Below, in pieces: positions 16,907 to 25,611 of a stretch of 42,033 bases of DNA. The stretch's first letter is position 1. Each line of letters begins with the position of its first letter. The stretch lies in NCBI GenBank assembly GCA_024636675.1, contig JAGXGM010000051.1, forward strand, positions 1 through 42,033, given 5' to 3'. The DNA comes from Hydrogenophilales bacterium (GTDB taxonomy: Bacteria > Pseudomonadota > Gammaproteobacteria > Burkholderiales > Thiobacillaceae). The notes beneath the pieces were generated by a model, which saw nothing but the letters and a program-made list of their open reading frames with translations, ran no database searches and was not told the DNA's origin. Both the position numbers and the translations under genes were made by a program.

Positions 16907-16912
16907 TATAAT
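16907..16912 (+). promoter_or_regulatory. putative -10 box of dapC
   Basis: A perfect TATAAT lies 28 bases before the dapC start, in the 41-base divergent gap. No good TTGACA is seen 17 bases further upstream, where the sequence is already inside the transporter gene. Confidence 0.4.
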
Positions 16913-16940
16913 GCGTGGCTTAGTTAAATTCCGTACAGCA

Positions 16941-18137
16941 ATGAATCCGCGTCTCGAACAACTCCATCCCTATCCGTTTCAAAAGTTGCGCGAACTGTTC
17001 GCGGAGGTGGCGCCGAATCCCGGCCTCGCGCCGATCAACCTGTCGATCGGCGAACCCAGGCATCCAACGCCGCAGTTCATCAAGGATGCGCTGGTCGCGG
17101 GCCTCGGCGGGCTGTCGAATTATCCCATCACTCAGGGCTCGGATGCGCTGCGTGGCGCGATTGCTGCGTGGGCGCAGCGCCGCTACGGCGTGAAGCTCGA
17201 TCCCGCGACCGAGGTGCTGCCGGTGAACGGCTCGCGCGAGGCGCTGTTCGCGTTTGCCCAGGCCAGCGTCGATTCCAGCCGTCATGGCCGTCGCGTGATC
17301 ATTTCGCCCAACCCGTTCTACCAGATATACGAAGGCGCGGCGCTCCTTGCCGGCGCCCGTCCCTTTTTTCTTAACACCCTGCCGGAAAACGGCTTTGCCA
17401 TGGACTGGTCGCGGGTGCCGGAAGACCTGTGGGAACAGGTCAACCTGGTTTTCGTCTGCTCGCCCGGCAACCCGACCGGCAAGGCGATGGCACTGGCCGA
17501 CTGGAAGGAACTGTTCGACCTGTCGGACCGGCATGGCTTTGTGATCGCGGCCGACGAATGCTATTCGGAAATCTACTTCGAGGAAGGCGCCCCGCCGCTC
17601 GGCGCGCTCACCGCGTCGCAGCAGCTCGGTCGCGGCTTCAAAAACCTGATCGTGTTCAACTCGCTGTCGAAGCGCTCCAACGTGCCCGGCCTGCGCTCCG
17701 GCATGGTGGCGGGTGACGCCGCGCTGATGAAGGCCTTCCTGCTCTACCGCACCTATCACGGCAGCGCGATGAGCCCGGTGGTGCAGGCGGCCAGCATCGC
17801 GGCGTGGAACGACGAGACGCACGTGGTCGAGAACCGCCGCCAGTACGCCGAAAAGTTCGCCGCGGTGATGCCGCTGTTGCAGGACGTGCTGCAGTTCGAC
17901 GCGCCCGACGCCGCCTTCTACCTGTGGGCGCGGGTGCCGGGCGGCGACGATGCCGCGTTCGCGCGCGGGCTGTATGAAACGCAGCATGTCACCGTGCTGC
18001 CCGGCAGCTTCCTTGCGCGCAACGCTGCCAACGTCAATCCCGGCCGAGGGTTTGTCCGCATCGCGCTGGTCGACAGCCTGGAGGCCTGCATCGAGGCGGC
18101 CCGACGCATCGTCCGCTTCGTCGGCGAGGCTGCATGA
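16941..18137 (+). CDS. dapC: N-succinyldiaminopimelate aminotransferase DapC
   Basis: A 398-residue PLP enzyme that transaminates N-succinyl-2-amino-6-oxopimelate with glutamate, in the succinylase branch of lysine and meso-diaminopimelate synthesis. Fold type I signatures are visible: INLSIGEPRHPTPQFIKDAL, the SPGNPTGKAM block, AADECYSEIYFEE, and the PLP lysine K244 in NSLSKRSNVPGLRSG. The C-terminal arginine motif FVRIALVDS follows. The start at ATG 16941 is preferred to an upstream in-frame one, because it matches the usual MNPRLEQLxPYPF opening. dapD follows 60 bases later, which supports the assignment over a generic aspartate aminotransferase. Confidence 0.93.
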   Translation: MNPRLEQLHPYPFQKLRELFAEVAPNPGLAPINLSIGEPRHPTPQFIKDALVAGLGGLSNYPITQGSDALRGAIAAWAQRRYGVKLDPATEVLPVNGSREALFAFAQASVDSSRHGRRVIISPNPFYQIYEGAALLAGARPFFLNTLPENGFAMDWSRVPEDLWEQVNLVFVCSPGNPTGKAMALADWKELFDLSDRHGFVIAADECYSEIYFEEGAPPLGALTASQQLGRGFKNLIVFNSLSKRSNVPGLRSGMVAGDAALMKAFLLYRTYHGSAMSPVVQAASIAAWNDETHVVENRRQYAEKFAAVMPLLQDVLQFDAPDAAFYLWARVPGGDDAAFARGLYETQHVTVLPGSFLARNAANVNPGRGFVRIALVDSLEACIEAARRIVRFVGEAA

Positions 18138-18197
18138 ATCACACCCATTGCCGTCCCATTCGTTAAACACCTCCTACTCAACAAAAAGGAAACCCTC

Positions 18198-19022
18198 ATG
18201 CAAGATCTGCAAAAAACCATCGAAGACGCTTTCGAACGCCGCGCCGAGATCACCCCGCGCAACGTCGAGCCCCAGGTCAAGGACGCGGTCATGGCCGTGA
18301 TCGACCTGCTCGACATGGGTGAACTGCGCGTCGCCGAGCGCACAGACGGCCAGAACTGGATCACCCACCAATGGCTGAAGAAGGCGGTGCTGCTGTCGTT
18401 CCGCCTGGAAGACAATGCTTTCATCAAAGGCGGCTACACCAACTACTACGACAAGGTGCCGTCGAAATTCGCCGACTTCAACTCCAGGGATTTCCGCGAA
18501 GGCGGCTTCCGCGTGGTGCCGCCGGCGGCCGTGCGCAAGGGCTCCTACATCGGCAAGAACGTGGTGCTCATGCCCAGCTACGTCAACATCGGCGCCTACG
18601 TCGGCGAAGGCACCATGGTGGATACCTGGGCCACCGTCGGCTCCTGCGCCCAGATCGGCAAGAACGTGCACCTGTCCGGCGGCGTCGGCATCGGCGGCGT
18701 GCTCGAACCGGTGCAGGCCAACCCCACCATCATCGGCGACAACTGCTTCGTCGGCGCACGCTCCGAAGTGGTCGAGGGCGTGATCGTCGAGGACAACAGC
18801 GTGATCTCGATGGGCGTCTACATCGGCCAGTCGACCAAAATCTACGACCGTGAGACCGGCGAAGTCACCTACGGCCGCATTCCCGCCGGCTCGGTGGTGG
18901 TGTCCGGCAATTTGCCGTCCAAAGATGGCAGCTATAGTCTTTACTGTGCGGTGATCGTGAAGAAGGTCGACGCGAAGACGCTGTCCAAGGTCGGCATCAA
19001 CGAACTGCTGCGCGGGATCTGA
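18198..19022 (+). CDS. dapD: tetrahydrodipicolinate N-succinyltransferase DapD
   Basis: A 274-residue cytoplasmic acyltransferase that moves succinyl from succinyl-CoA to tetrahydrodipicolinate, the step two before DapE in meso-DAP and lysine synthesis (DapC acts just after it). The N-terminal helical domain ([20 protein letters not shown]) is followed by left-handed beta-helix hexapeptide repeats (about 105-220), including [20 protein letters not shown] and [18 protein letters not shown]. Length matches the family. AAGGA precedes the ATG. It forms a natural pair with dapC. Confidence 0.96.
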   Translation: MQDLQKTIEDAFERRAEITPRNVEPQVKDAVMAVIDLLDMGELRVAERTDGQNWITHQWLKKAVLLSFRLEDNAFIKGGYTNYYDKVPSKFADFNSRDFREGGFRVVPPAAVRKGSYIGKNVVLMPSYVNIGAYVGEGTMVDTWATVGSCAQIGKNVHLSGGVGIGGVLEPVQANPTIIGDNCFVGARSEVVEGVIVEDNSVISMGVYIGQSTKIYDRETGEVTYGRIPAGSVVVSGNLPSKDGSYSLYCAVIVKKVDAKTLSKVGINELLRGI

Positions 19023-19031
19023 GCATGCGCT

Positions 19032-19048
19032 TTCCGGCAACGCCGGAA
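19032..19048 (+). terminator. hairpin after dapD
   Basis: TTCCGGC-AAC-GCCGGAA forms a perfect seven-base-pair stem ten bases after the dapD stop. No U-tract follows, so it may be a weak or factor-dependent stop, or an mRNA-stabilising structure. Confidence 0.35.
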
Positions 19049-19127
19049 CGGCAGCAAAGCGGACACCGGCCCTTCCGGTATGAAGGTCATCCTGTTTTTC
19101 GGGCCTGATCAGTTTCAAGGAGTCGCC

Positions 19128-19901
19128 ATGAAATACACACTCATCGTCACCGCCCTGCTCTCCGCCAGCCTCGCCGGCTGTCAGGCCAACCCGGTGTCCG
19201 GCCGCCAGCAACTGGTGCTGGTATCCGAAGACCAGGCGCAAGCCTCGTCGGCCCAGGCCTACACGCAAACGCTCAGCGAAGCGCAGAAAAAGGGCAAGCT
19301 CAGCACCGACGCCGCGCTGAACAGCCGTGTCAGGCGCATCACCGACCGCCTCGTCGCCGAGGCCAAGCAGATGTATCCGCCCAGCCGCGACTGGCAATGG
19401 TCGGTCGCGGTGATCGACGAGCCCACGCTCAACGCCTGGTGCATGCCCGGCGGCAAGATGGCGATCTACACCGGCATCGTCCACAAGCTGAAGCTCACCG
19501 ACGACGAAATCGCCCAGATCATGGGCCACGAAATCGCCCATGCCCTGCTGGGACATGGCCGTGAGCGCATGTCGCGCGCCATCGCCATGCAGGGCGGCAT
19601 GCAGCTCGGCTCCATTCTCGCCGGGCGCGATCTCAGCATCCTGTCGCCGGTGGCCGACATCGCAGTGAACCTCCCCCACAGCCGCGCCAGCGAATCCGAA
19701 GCCGACCGCTACGGCATCGAACTCGCCGCCCGCGCCGGATTCAACCCGCACGCCGCGGTGCGCCTGTGGGAGAAAATGGACGCCGCCAGCGGCAACGGGC
19801 CACCGCAATTCCTCAGCACCCACCCTGCCCCCGGCGACCGCATCCAGGCGCTTAACGCGCTGGTGCCGCAAATGATGCCGATTTACGAGAAAGCGCGTTG
19901 A
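19128..19901 (+). CDS. M48 family metalloprotease lipoprotein
   Basis: A 257-residue periplasm-facing zinc protease. The signal peptide ends at a lipobox (ASLAGC), so it is anchored as a lipoprotein. The catalytic site is H134-E135-IA-H138 in MGHEIAHALLGHG, with the third zinc ligand Glu189 in SESEADRYG. These are the marks of the LoiP/YggG-type M48 group, which cuts misfolded or hyper-assembled envelope proteins. The start at 19128 is chosen because it begins the signal peptide and has AAGGAG upstream. Its stop overlaps the next gene's ATG by one base. The downstream neighbours are also envelope genes. Confidence 0.9.
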   Translation: MKYTLIVTALLSASLAGCQANPVSGRQQLVLVSEDQAQASSAQAYTQTLSEAQKKGKLSTDAALNSRVRRITDRLVAEAKQMYPPSRDWQWSVAVIDEPTLNAWCMPGGKMAIYTGIVHKLKLTDDEIAQIMGHEIAHALLGHGRERMSRAIAMQGGMQLGSILAGRDLSILSPVADIAVNLPHSRASESEADRYGIELAARAGFNPHAAVRLWEKMDAASGNGPPQFLSTHPAPGDRIQALNALVPQMMPIYEKAR

Positions 19902-20254
19902 TGAGCATGGACCTTACCCCGGTATCCGACGAAAAAATCGCAAGCCTCAAAACCCTGACCACGGTGATCTATGCGTTGTATGCCGTCTCGCTGTTTATCG
20001 GCGTCACCGCCATCGTCGCCATCGTGCTGAACTACATCAAGCGCGAGGAAGCCCGCGGCACCTGGCTGGAAAGCCACTTCAGCTGGCAGATCAGAACCTT
20101 CTGGTGGGGGCTGTTGTGGCTGATCGTCGGCACAATCACCTGGATTATCCTGCTCGGCTGGCTCGTCTGGGCTATGGCCAGCATCTGGTTCATCTACCGC
20201 ATCGCCAAGGGCTGGCTCAACCTCAATGACAACAAGCCGATGCCGCTTCAATAA
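19901..20254 (+). CDS. small inner-membrane protein (DUF4870-like)
   Basis: A 117-residue membrane protein with three hydrophobic helices (about 20-44, 66-90 and a third near 90-102) and short polar tails. The segment YIKREEARGTWLESHFSWQI followed by RTFWW resembles the DUF4870-like group, whose function is unknown. TGATG couples its start to the end of the M48 gene. The gene is probably translated as part of the M48 to MepK run. Confidence 0.7.
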   Translation: MSMDLTPVSDEKIASLKTLTTVIYALYAVSLFIGVTAIVAIVLNYIKREEARGTWLESHFSWQIRTFWWGLLWLIVGTITWIILLGWLVWAMASIWFIYRIAKGWLNLNDNKPMPLQ

Positions 20255-20285
20255 CAGCGCAATCTCTCCGTTGCTGCCGGTTCGA

Positions 20286-21215
20286 ATGACGGCAGCACAC
20301 CTGGCCGCGCGGGCGATGCGTTTGTTCGCCTACCTCATCCTGGGGATCTGCCTTCCGGCCTGGGCAGGTGAGCTGCCACCGCTTTCCCACAGCGTGACGG
20401 GGGGCGACACCGAATACATCGTCCAGCGCGGGGATTTCCTGATCGCCATCGGCGCCCGTTTCGGCGTCGCGCCCAAGCTCCTGGCCCGGCAGAACGGCAT
20501 TCCCTACGATGCAGTCATCCACCCCGGTCAGCGCCTCCGCATCCACAATCCCCATATCGTTCCGGAGGCGCTCGACGACGGCATCCTGATCAACCTGCCG
20601 CAACGCATGTTGTTCCACTTCAGCCAGGGCAAGCTGCGCGAGGCCTATCCGGTCGGCCTGGGCAAGCCCAGCTGGGCCACGCCGCAAGACGAATTCAAGG
20701 TCGTCTCAAAGGTGGAGAACAAGACCTGGGTGGTGCCCAAATCCATCCAGGAAGAAATGCGCCGCGAGGGAAAAATCGTTCGGGAAAAAGTGCCGCCCGG
20801 TCCGGACAACCCCCTGGGGAAGTACTGGCTCGGGCTGGACCTGTGGGGCTACGGCATCCACAGCACCATCGCGCCCACGAGCATCTACCAATTCCGCAGC
20901 CATGGCTGCATCCGCCTGCATCCTGACGATATCGCCGAACTATTCGAGCAGGTGAGGGTCGGTACCCAGGGCCGCATTATTTACCAGCCCGTCCTCCTGG
21001 CGGTGATCGAGGACGGCCGCATCCTGCTCGAAGTCCATCGGGACATCTACAAAAAGGGCATCGACCCGGCGCAGACCGTGCGCGACATGGCTGAAGCCAA
21101 CGGCTTCAGCCACGCGCTCGACTGGCCTGCGGTGGACGCGGTGATCGCGGCGCAGGACGGCATTGCCCGCGAGGTGGGCCGCCTCGGGCCTTATGATTTA
21201 AAAGGAACTCCATGA
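20286..21215 (+). CDS. LysM L,D-transpeptidase (YkuD domain)
   Basis: A periplasmic peptidoglycan enzyme of about 309 residues. After a signal peptide (MRLFAYLILGICLPAWA) comes one LysM carbohydrate-binding module (EYIVQRGDFLIAIGARFGVA to HPGQRLRI), then a YkuD catalytic domain whose nucleophile is Cys208 in SHGCIRLHP, with GIHSTIAPTS upstream. L,D-transpeptidases join DAP to DAP (3-3 crosslinks) or attach lipoproteins to the wall. No ribosome site picks between ATG 20286 and 20316; the signal peptide starts at 20316, so the shorter form may be the true one. Its stop overlaps the MepK-like start (ATGA). Confidence 0.9.
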   Translation: MTAAHLAARAMRLFAYLILGICLPAWAGELPPLSHSVTGGDTEYIVQRGDFLIAIGARFGVAPKLLARQNGIPYDAVIHPGQRLRIHNPHIVPEALDDGILINLPQRMLFHFSQGKLREAYPVGLGKPSWATPQDEFKVVSKVENKTWVVPKSIQEEMRREGKIVREKVPPGPDNPLGKYWLGLDLWGYGIHSTIAPTSIYQFRSHGCIRLHPDDIAELFEQVRVGTQGRIIYQPVLLAVIEDGRILLEVHRDIYKKGIDPAQTVRDMAEANGFSHALDWPAVDAVIAAQDGIAREVGRLGPYDLKGTP

Positions 21216-21757
21216 AGCATCTGATCAGTCGACGCAATTTTCTCAAGCTGGGCTTGTTTGCCGCCGCCCTGCCGGGTCCGGCATTCGCCAGCCAGGGATT
21301 GTCGGCACCCGAGCGCCGGCTCGGTTTTCTCAACCTGCATACCGGTGAAAAGGCCGCCCTGTCCTACTGGGTCCAGGGCGACTACGTGCCGGAATCGCTG
21401 GCGCAAATCAACCACGTCCTGCGCGACCACCGCACCGGCGAGGTGGCCGCCATCGATACCCGGCTGCTGGATCTGCTCCATCGCATCAGTGCCGAAGTGG
21501 GCGCCTCCCGGCCCTTCCATGTAATTTCCGGCTACCGTTCGCCGGCCAGCAACCGGAAGCTGGCCAAAAACAGTTCCGGTGTCGCCACCCGCAGCCTGCA
21601 CATGCAGGGCAAGGCCATCGACGTCCGTCTGCCCGGCATTACCCTGGCCGATCTGCGCCGGGCCGGGCTCATGCTGAAAGGCGGCGGCGTAGGCTACTAC
21701 CCGGGTTCCGACTTCGTGCATCTGGACGTGGGGCGCGTGCGGACCTGGGGCGGCTAG
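21212..21757 (+). CDS. MepK/YcbK-like murein endopeptidase (DUF882)
   Basis: A 181-residue periplasmic peptidase of the YcbK/DUF882 (M15-like) group. The N-terminus is a Tat signal (SRRNFLKLGLFAAALPGPAFA). The zinc-site motifs are SLHMQGKAIDV and DFVHLDVG, with GYRSPASN before them. In Escherichia coli MepK cleaves DAP-DAP crosslinks and ycbK lies next to the L,D-transpeptidase gene ldtD. The same pairing here, with four-base overlap, makes the same role likely: one gene forms 3-3 links, the other cuts them. The 21758-21887 gap after it has no feature. Confidence 0.88.
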   Translation: MKHLISRRNFLKLGLFAAALPGPAFASQGLSAPERRLGFLNLHTGEKAALSYWVQGDYVPESLAQINHVLRDHRTGEVAAIDTRLLDLLHRISAEVGASRPFHVISGYRSPASNRKLAKNSSGVATRSLHMQGKAIDVRLPGITLADLRRAGLMLKGGGVGYYPGSDFVHLDVGRVRTWGG

Positions 21758-21887
21758 TTCCCGCAGACCGTCCGCCCCGACGCCGCAGACGCGCTGCGCG
21801 GCAGACAACGCTTCGCTTTCGTTCGCAGAAAATTCCCGCAAGTCTGTCTATATCTTTAAATTGGCAAATTTGATTGAGGACAAGAAC

Positions 21888-22241
21888 ATGGCGAAGCAGA
21901 AACCCACTCCCGCCAATCCGCCCAGCGCCCCCGACCTCACGTGGGGAGGCCTCACTCCTGAGCAGCGCGAAGCGATGATTCGCGATTCTGCCTATTTCTT
22001 CTACGCAAATCGCGGCTACGCCCCCGGGTATGATTTTGACGACTGGCTTGCAGCCGAAGCCGAGGTCAAAAGCCGGATGGCCGAGCCGCCGGAATTTCCG
22101 CCGGACACCGAAGTGCATCAAAGCAGCGTCCATGGCGCCAGGATGGACGACGAATTGAAACGGATCGCCCGGCAGCACCCGCAAAAGGGCATTCCCCAGG
22201 TCGAGGGCATCGACCCGGAAAATGCCCCTTTCAAGGAATGA
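21888..22241 (+). CDS. DUF2934 domain protein
   Basis: A 117-residue soluble protein with one DUF2934 module (REAMIRDSAYFFYANRGYAP then GYDFDDWLAAEAEV), a short helix-turn-helix-like fold of unknown role found in many proteobacteria. A Pro-rich N-terminal tail precedes it. I take ATG 21888 because GAGGAC precedes it; the TTG at 21861 is a weaker choice. Its stop overlaps the next start (ATGA). Confidence 0.75.
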   Translation: MAKQKPTPANPPSAPDLTWGGLTPEQREAMIRDSAYFFYANRGYAPGYDFDDWLAAEAEVKSRMAEPPEFPPDTEVHQSSVHGARMDDELKRIARQHPQKGIPQVEGIDPENAPFKE

Positions 22242-22507
22242 AGCCGGCATCGAAGTCCACGCCAGGAAAAGGCAGATCCATGACCAGCCATGTGACGCAG
22301 GTCGCCCCCCCCGATCCCGAACTCAGGACTTCGCCGATTTTCGATGAATATGCTGAGCTCTCGCTCGACCTGGAGCTCGAAACCGGCGCCTGTTACTTCA
22401 ACAACAGGGTCTACCCGGTAGGCCAGTACCTGTTGTGCGGCAGCGAACTGTTGCATTGCGAAGAACGGGGCGTATGGGTGCGCAAAGGGGAAAAACGGCC
22501 CGAATAG
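22238..22507 (+). CDS. hypothetical protein, 89 residues
   Basis: No family recognised. The C-terminal half is strand-rich with two close cysteines (LLCGSELLHCEERGVWVR), preceded by an acidic segment (FDEYAELSLDLELETGACYF). A zinc or redox role is possible but unsupported. The start at 22238 overlaps the preceding stop (ATGA); ATG 22280 is an alternative that would remove the basic leader. It is co-translated with the DUF2934 gene. Confidence 0.55.
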   Translation: MKPASKSTPGKGRSMTSHVTQVAPPDPELRTSPIFDEYAELSLDLELETGACYFNNRVYPVGQYLLCGSELLHCEERGVWVRKGEKRPE

Positions 22508-22521
22508 CCCCGGCTGTTTGT

Positions 22522-23787
22522 TCACCGCCGAAGTACCAAACCGCCCTCCGACCCCGCCTCCACCCGGGTGCCGAAGGGCTGTCCCTCGCGATCCAGCACG
22601 CCACGCAGCCAGCGGCTGTCCGTTGCCGAAGCGCGGTTGAGGCGGAAGCGCCGTATCTGCATGGGAACCATCCGCACATGCAGCAGCGCGCCGCTGGCCG
22701 GATCCATCTCCAGAAAATACATCAGGCTCAGATCGCCCCGGTACGCCTCGTGGCCGGCGATGCCTTCGTAGTCGTTGAGAAAATCGCCACAGCCATAGAA
22801 AATCGGCCGCTCCCGGTACACCTCGATGCCCATGGGATGATGCGAGGAATGGCCGTGCACCACGTCCACCCCGCACTGGTCGATCAGCCCGCGGGCGAAG
22901 CGCTGATGGGCCGCAGGCACGGCATAGCCCCAGTTGCCGCCCCAATGGATCGAGGCCACCACCACATCCGCCGGCTGCTTGATCGCCTGCACCTGCGCCG
23001 CGATCGCTTGCAGGGTCGCCGGCGATAAATCCGGCAACAGGTTCACCCCCGGCATGCCCGCCGCCGCAGACCAGTCCGGCGGGATTCCGCTGCTTTGCGC
23101 ACCGTAGGCGAACACCAGCACGCGGCCCTTGCCAGCCACGCCCAGCACCGCCGGCGCCGCCGCCTCGGCCTCGGCCTGGTCGCGCCCGGCGCCGGCGCGC
23201 TGCAGCCCCGCGCGGCGCAGCGTCTCCAGCGTCTCGGCGAGTCCCGCATACCCCCAGTCCAGCACGTGGTTGTTGGCCAGCACGCAGCAGTCGATTCCGG
23301 CCGTCGTGAGGCACGGCACATTGGCCGGGTGCATGCGGTAATGGATGCCTTTGCCGCGCTGCCAGTCGTCGCGGGTGCTCACCGCCGTTTCCAGGTTGAT
23401 GATCCGCAGGTCCGGCGCGATGCGCGCCCACTCCGCCAGCGCGTCGCCCCACACATAGGCGAATTCCGCCGGCCGCGGGATCGGGCCGTTGGCGCGTTCC
23501 GCCAGCGCCACGTAATCCAGGGCGGAGGTCGCATAGCCCTCGTGCAGGACCGGGTCGCCGGGATGGGGCAGTATTTGGTCGATCCCGCGCCCGGTCATGA
23601 CGTCCCCGCACAGGAACAGGGTCATGTCGGGCCCGCCTGCCGCTGGTTTTGCCGTCGCCTCGGTCATCTTTCGCGTCCTCCCGGATGCCGCCGCTGCCGC
23701 ACCGGAAACGGCGGTCGCCGCCGCCCCGCCCAGCAGCAGGCGGCCCGCCCGGTCAAAAAACATTCGCCGGTTCATCGTCTCGACCAT
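22522..23787 (-). CDS. CapA-like phosphoesterase-fold protein
   Basis: A 421-residue protein of the CapA (PGA_cap) family, which has a metallophosphatase-like fold and is named after poly-gamma-glutamate capsule synthesis, though most members have no proven role. The blocks are present in order: GDVMTGRGID, INLETAVST, LANNHVLDWG, SIHWGGNWGYAVP, VHGHSSHHPMGIEVYRERPI. The N-terminus has a Tat-like signal (NRRMFFDRAGRLLLGG), so it acts in the periplasm. I start at ATG 23787 because GGAG precedes it; 23775 is the next candidate. No other capsule genes are nearby, so a capsule function is not supported. Confidence 0.85.
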   Translation of the reverse strand: MVETMNRRMFFDRAGRLLLGGAAATAVSGAAAAASGRTRKMTEATAKPAAGGPDMTLFLCGDVMTGRGIDQILPHPGDPVLHEGYATSALDYVALAERANGPIPRPAEFAYVWGDALAEWARIAPDLRIINLETAVSTRDDWQRGKGIHYRMHPANVPCLTTAGIDCCVLANNHVLDWGYAGLAETLETLRRAGLQRAGAGRDQAEAEAAAPAVLGVAGKGRVLVFAYGAQSSGIPPDWSAAAGMPGVNLLPDLSPATLQAIAAQVQAIKQPADVVVASIHWGGNWGYAVPAAHQRFARGLIDQCGVDVVHGHSSHHPMGIEVYRERPIFYGCGDFLNDYEGIAGHEAYRGDLSLMYFLEMDPASGALLHVRMVPMQIRRFRLNRASATDSRWLRGVLDREGQPFGTRVEAGSEGGLVLRR

Positions 23788-23856
23788 GCGCTCCGCTCCA
23801 GAATTTTCCTGCCATGCCGGCTGCCGGATTGGCCTGTTGCCCAAGGGCCGCGCGGC

Positions 23857-24225
23857 TCAGCGAACCAGACGCGCGAGATGCGGCACGAACACCAGCAGAC
23901 CGATCACCGCTGCGCCCAGCGCGGCAATCAGCACCGCGGCGGCGGCCGCATCCTTGGCGCGGCCAATACCGGGATGCGGCGCCGGATGCAGGACATCGGC
24001 CAGCTGTTCGAAGGCCGTGTTGAAGGTCTCGGCACTCCACACCAGCACGATGGCGATGCTGACCCACAGCCACTCCGCCCGGTCCAATCCAACATACACC
24101 CCGACAACACACACCAGCACCGCGACCAGCAGATGCAGCCGCGCATTGGGCTGCGTGCGCACGACGTGGTCCACGCCGCGCAGGGCGTGGGCCAGGCTTT
24201 TCAGGCGCATCGAGAGCTTTTTCAT
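23857..24225 (-). CDS. dgkA: DgkA-type diacylglycerol / undecaprenol kinase
   Basis: A 122-residue inner-membrane lipid kinase with three helices. The family motifs are AETFNTAFEQLADVL and HPGIGRAKDAAAAAVL (the E, NT and KDxxAAAV catalytic residues). DgkA phosphorylates diacylglycerol, and related enzymes phosphorylate undecaprenol. It lies upstream of the CapA-like gene on the same strand, with a gap of 69 bases, and is divergent from the phosphodiesterase gene. A role in recycling lipid carriers would fit the envelope context, but this is inference. Confidence 0.9.
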   Translation of the reverse strand: MKKLSMRLKSLAHALRGVDHVVRTQPNARLHLLVAVLVCVVGVYVGLDRAEWLWVSIAIVLVWSAETFNTAFEQLADVLHPAPHPGIGRAKDAAAAAVLIAALGAAVIGLLVFVPHLARLVR

Positions 24226-24321
24226 GGTGAGCGATCGCGGGAGGCTATATTCACCTTAGGCCGGCCTGATCCGGCAGGTGGATTTTTCAAGGCGCAACAT
24301 GCGCATCACAACGGAACAGCC

Positions 24322-25509
24322 ATGACCCCGGCACCCGGCATAACCCCCACCGAGGACGACTTCAGCCTGCCCGACTACCGTGGCGGCGGCATCGTCAATC
24401 TCATGAGTTCGATCGCCACCGCGCTGGGCGGCAGCAGCCCCTATGCGCCGCTCGCGGCGCTGCCGCCAGACGCCCTGGCCGGGGCGCGCCATCTGGGGCT
24501 GCTGGTGGTCGACGGCCTCGGCCACGATTACCTGCTCGGCCACGAGGGGTGCCTGCGTCAGCATCTGCGCGGACAGATGACCTCGGTCTTCCCCTCCACC
24601 ACGGCGAGCGCCATTCCCAGCTTCCTCACCGGCCTCGCGCCGCAACAGCACGGACTGACCGGCTGGCACATGTATTTCCGCGAGGTCGGCGCCATCGTCG
24701 CGCCGCTGCCCTTCCGCGTGCGCACCGGCCGCCATCCCCTGCGCGAGGCCGGCGTCAGGCCGGCGGAACTGTTCGGCCTCTCCCCGCTGACTGACCGTCT
24801 GCCCCGGTACTGCCATACGGTGAGCCCGCGCCGCATCATCCATTCGGACTTCAACGTCGCCTTCGCCGGCCAGGCCAAGCAGCATGGCTACGACAGCCTG
24901 GAGGAGATGACCGCCCGGATCGGCGGCCTCCTGCGCAGCGCCGGGCCGCCCAGTTACATCCATGCCTACTGGCCCCAGCACGACAGCCTGGCCCACGAAC
25001 ACGGCGTCCACAGCGCTGTGGTGGCCGACGCCTTCGCCGCGCTCGACGCGGCATTCTCCCAGCTGGTCGAGATGGCGCGCGACAACGACAGCCTCATCAT
25101 CGTCACCGCCGACCATGGATTCATCGACACCTCGGCAGCAGACACCATCGATCTCGACGATCACCCGCGGCTGCGCGAAACCCTGCTGCTGCCCCTGTGC
25201 GGCGAATCGCGCGCGGCCTACGCCTACGTTCGCGCCGGCCGCGAGACGCAATTCGAGGACTACGTGCGGGAGCGGCTGCACGACCGGGTTCGGCTGTTCA
25301 GGAGCGAGGATGTCGTGCGCCAGGGCTGGCTGGGCCTGGGCGAAGCCCATCCCGGCCTTGCCGACCGGATCGGCGACTACGTTCTCGTCCCGCGCGGCCG
25401 GGCCGTCCTGCGCGACTGGCTGCGCGGCGAAGAACGCCATACCCACATCGGCGTGCACGGCGGACTGTCGACGGCCGAGATGACGGTGCCGCTGGTCGTC
25501 GCCCCCTGA
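24322..25509 (+). CDS. type I phosphodiesterase / nucleotide pyrophosphatase
   Basis: A 395-residue protein of the alkaline-phosphatase superfamily (phosphodiest, PF01663). Metal-site blocks include LLVVDGLGHDYL, the nucleophile region FPSTTASAIPSFLTG with the catalytic Thr/Ser, HAYWPQHDSLAHEHG, and IVTADHGFIDTS. No signal peptide or membrane helix is visible, so it is probably cytoplasmic or peripheral. It could hydrolyse phosphodiester or phosphonate-type bonds; the substrate is unknown. The start at 24322 lacks a strong ribosome site. It is divergent from dgkA, with 96 bases between. Confidence 0.82.
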   Translation: MTPAPGITPTEDDFSLPDYRGGGIVNLMSSIATALGGSSPYAPLAALPPDALAGARHLGLLVVDGLGHDYLLGHEGCLRQHLRGQMTSVFPSTTASAIPSFLTGLAPQQHGLTGWHMYFREVGAIVAPLPFRVRTGRHPLREAGVRPAELFGLSPLTDRLPRYCHTVSPRRIIHSDFNVAFAGQAKQHGYDSLEEMTARIGGLLRSAGPPSYIHAYWPQHDSLAHEHGVHSAVVADAFAALDAAFSQLVEMARDNDSLIIVTADHGFIDTSAADTIDLDDHPRLRETLLLPLCGESRAAYAYVRAGRETQFEDYVRERLHDRVRLFRSEDVVRQGWLGLGEAHPGLADRIGDYVLVPRGRAVLRDWLRGEERHTHIGVHGGLSTAEMTVPLVVAP

Positions 25510-25611
25510 TTTGAAGGCAAGGCAACCCCGCGTCGCGCCGCGCCGCAACCATGCGCCCCAGCGGCACGCTGTCCGGTTCCAGCACAGCGACATCGCCACC
25601 GTGCCATACGC

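Noticed and set aside
22522-23787. Capsule (poly-gamma-glutamate) operon
   Set aside because: Only a CapA-like gene is present; no CapB, CapC or ligase genes are near.
22238-25509. Long plus-strand open frame (804 codons) running through 23095-25509
   Set aside because: Only its last 395 residues are protein-like; the first half is antisense to CapA and DgkA genes, so it is a shadow of GC-rich coding.
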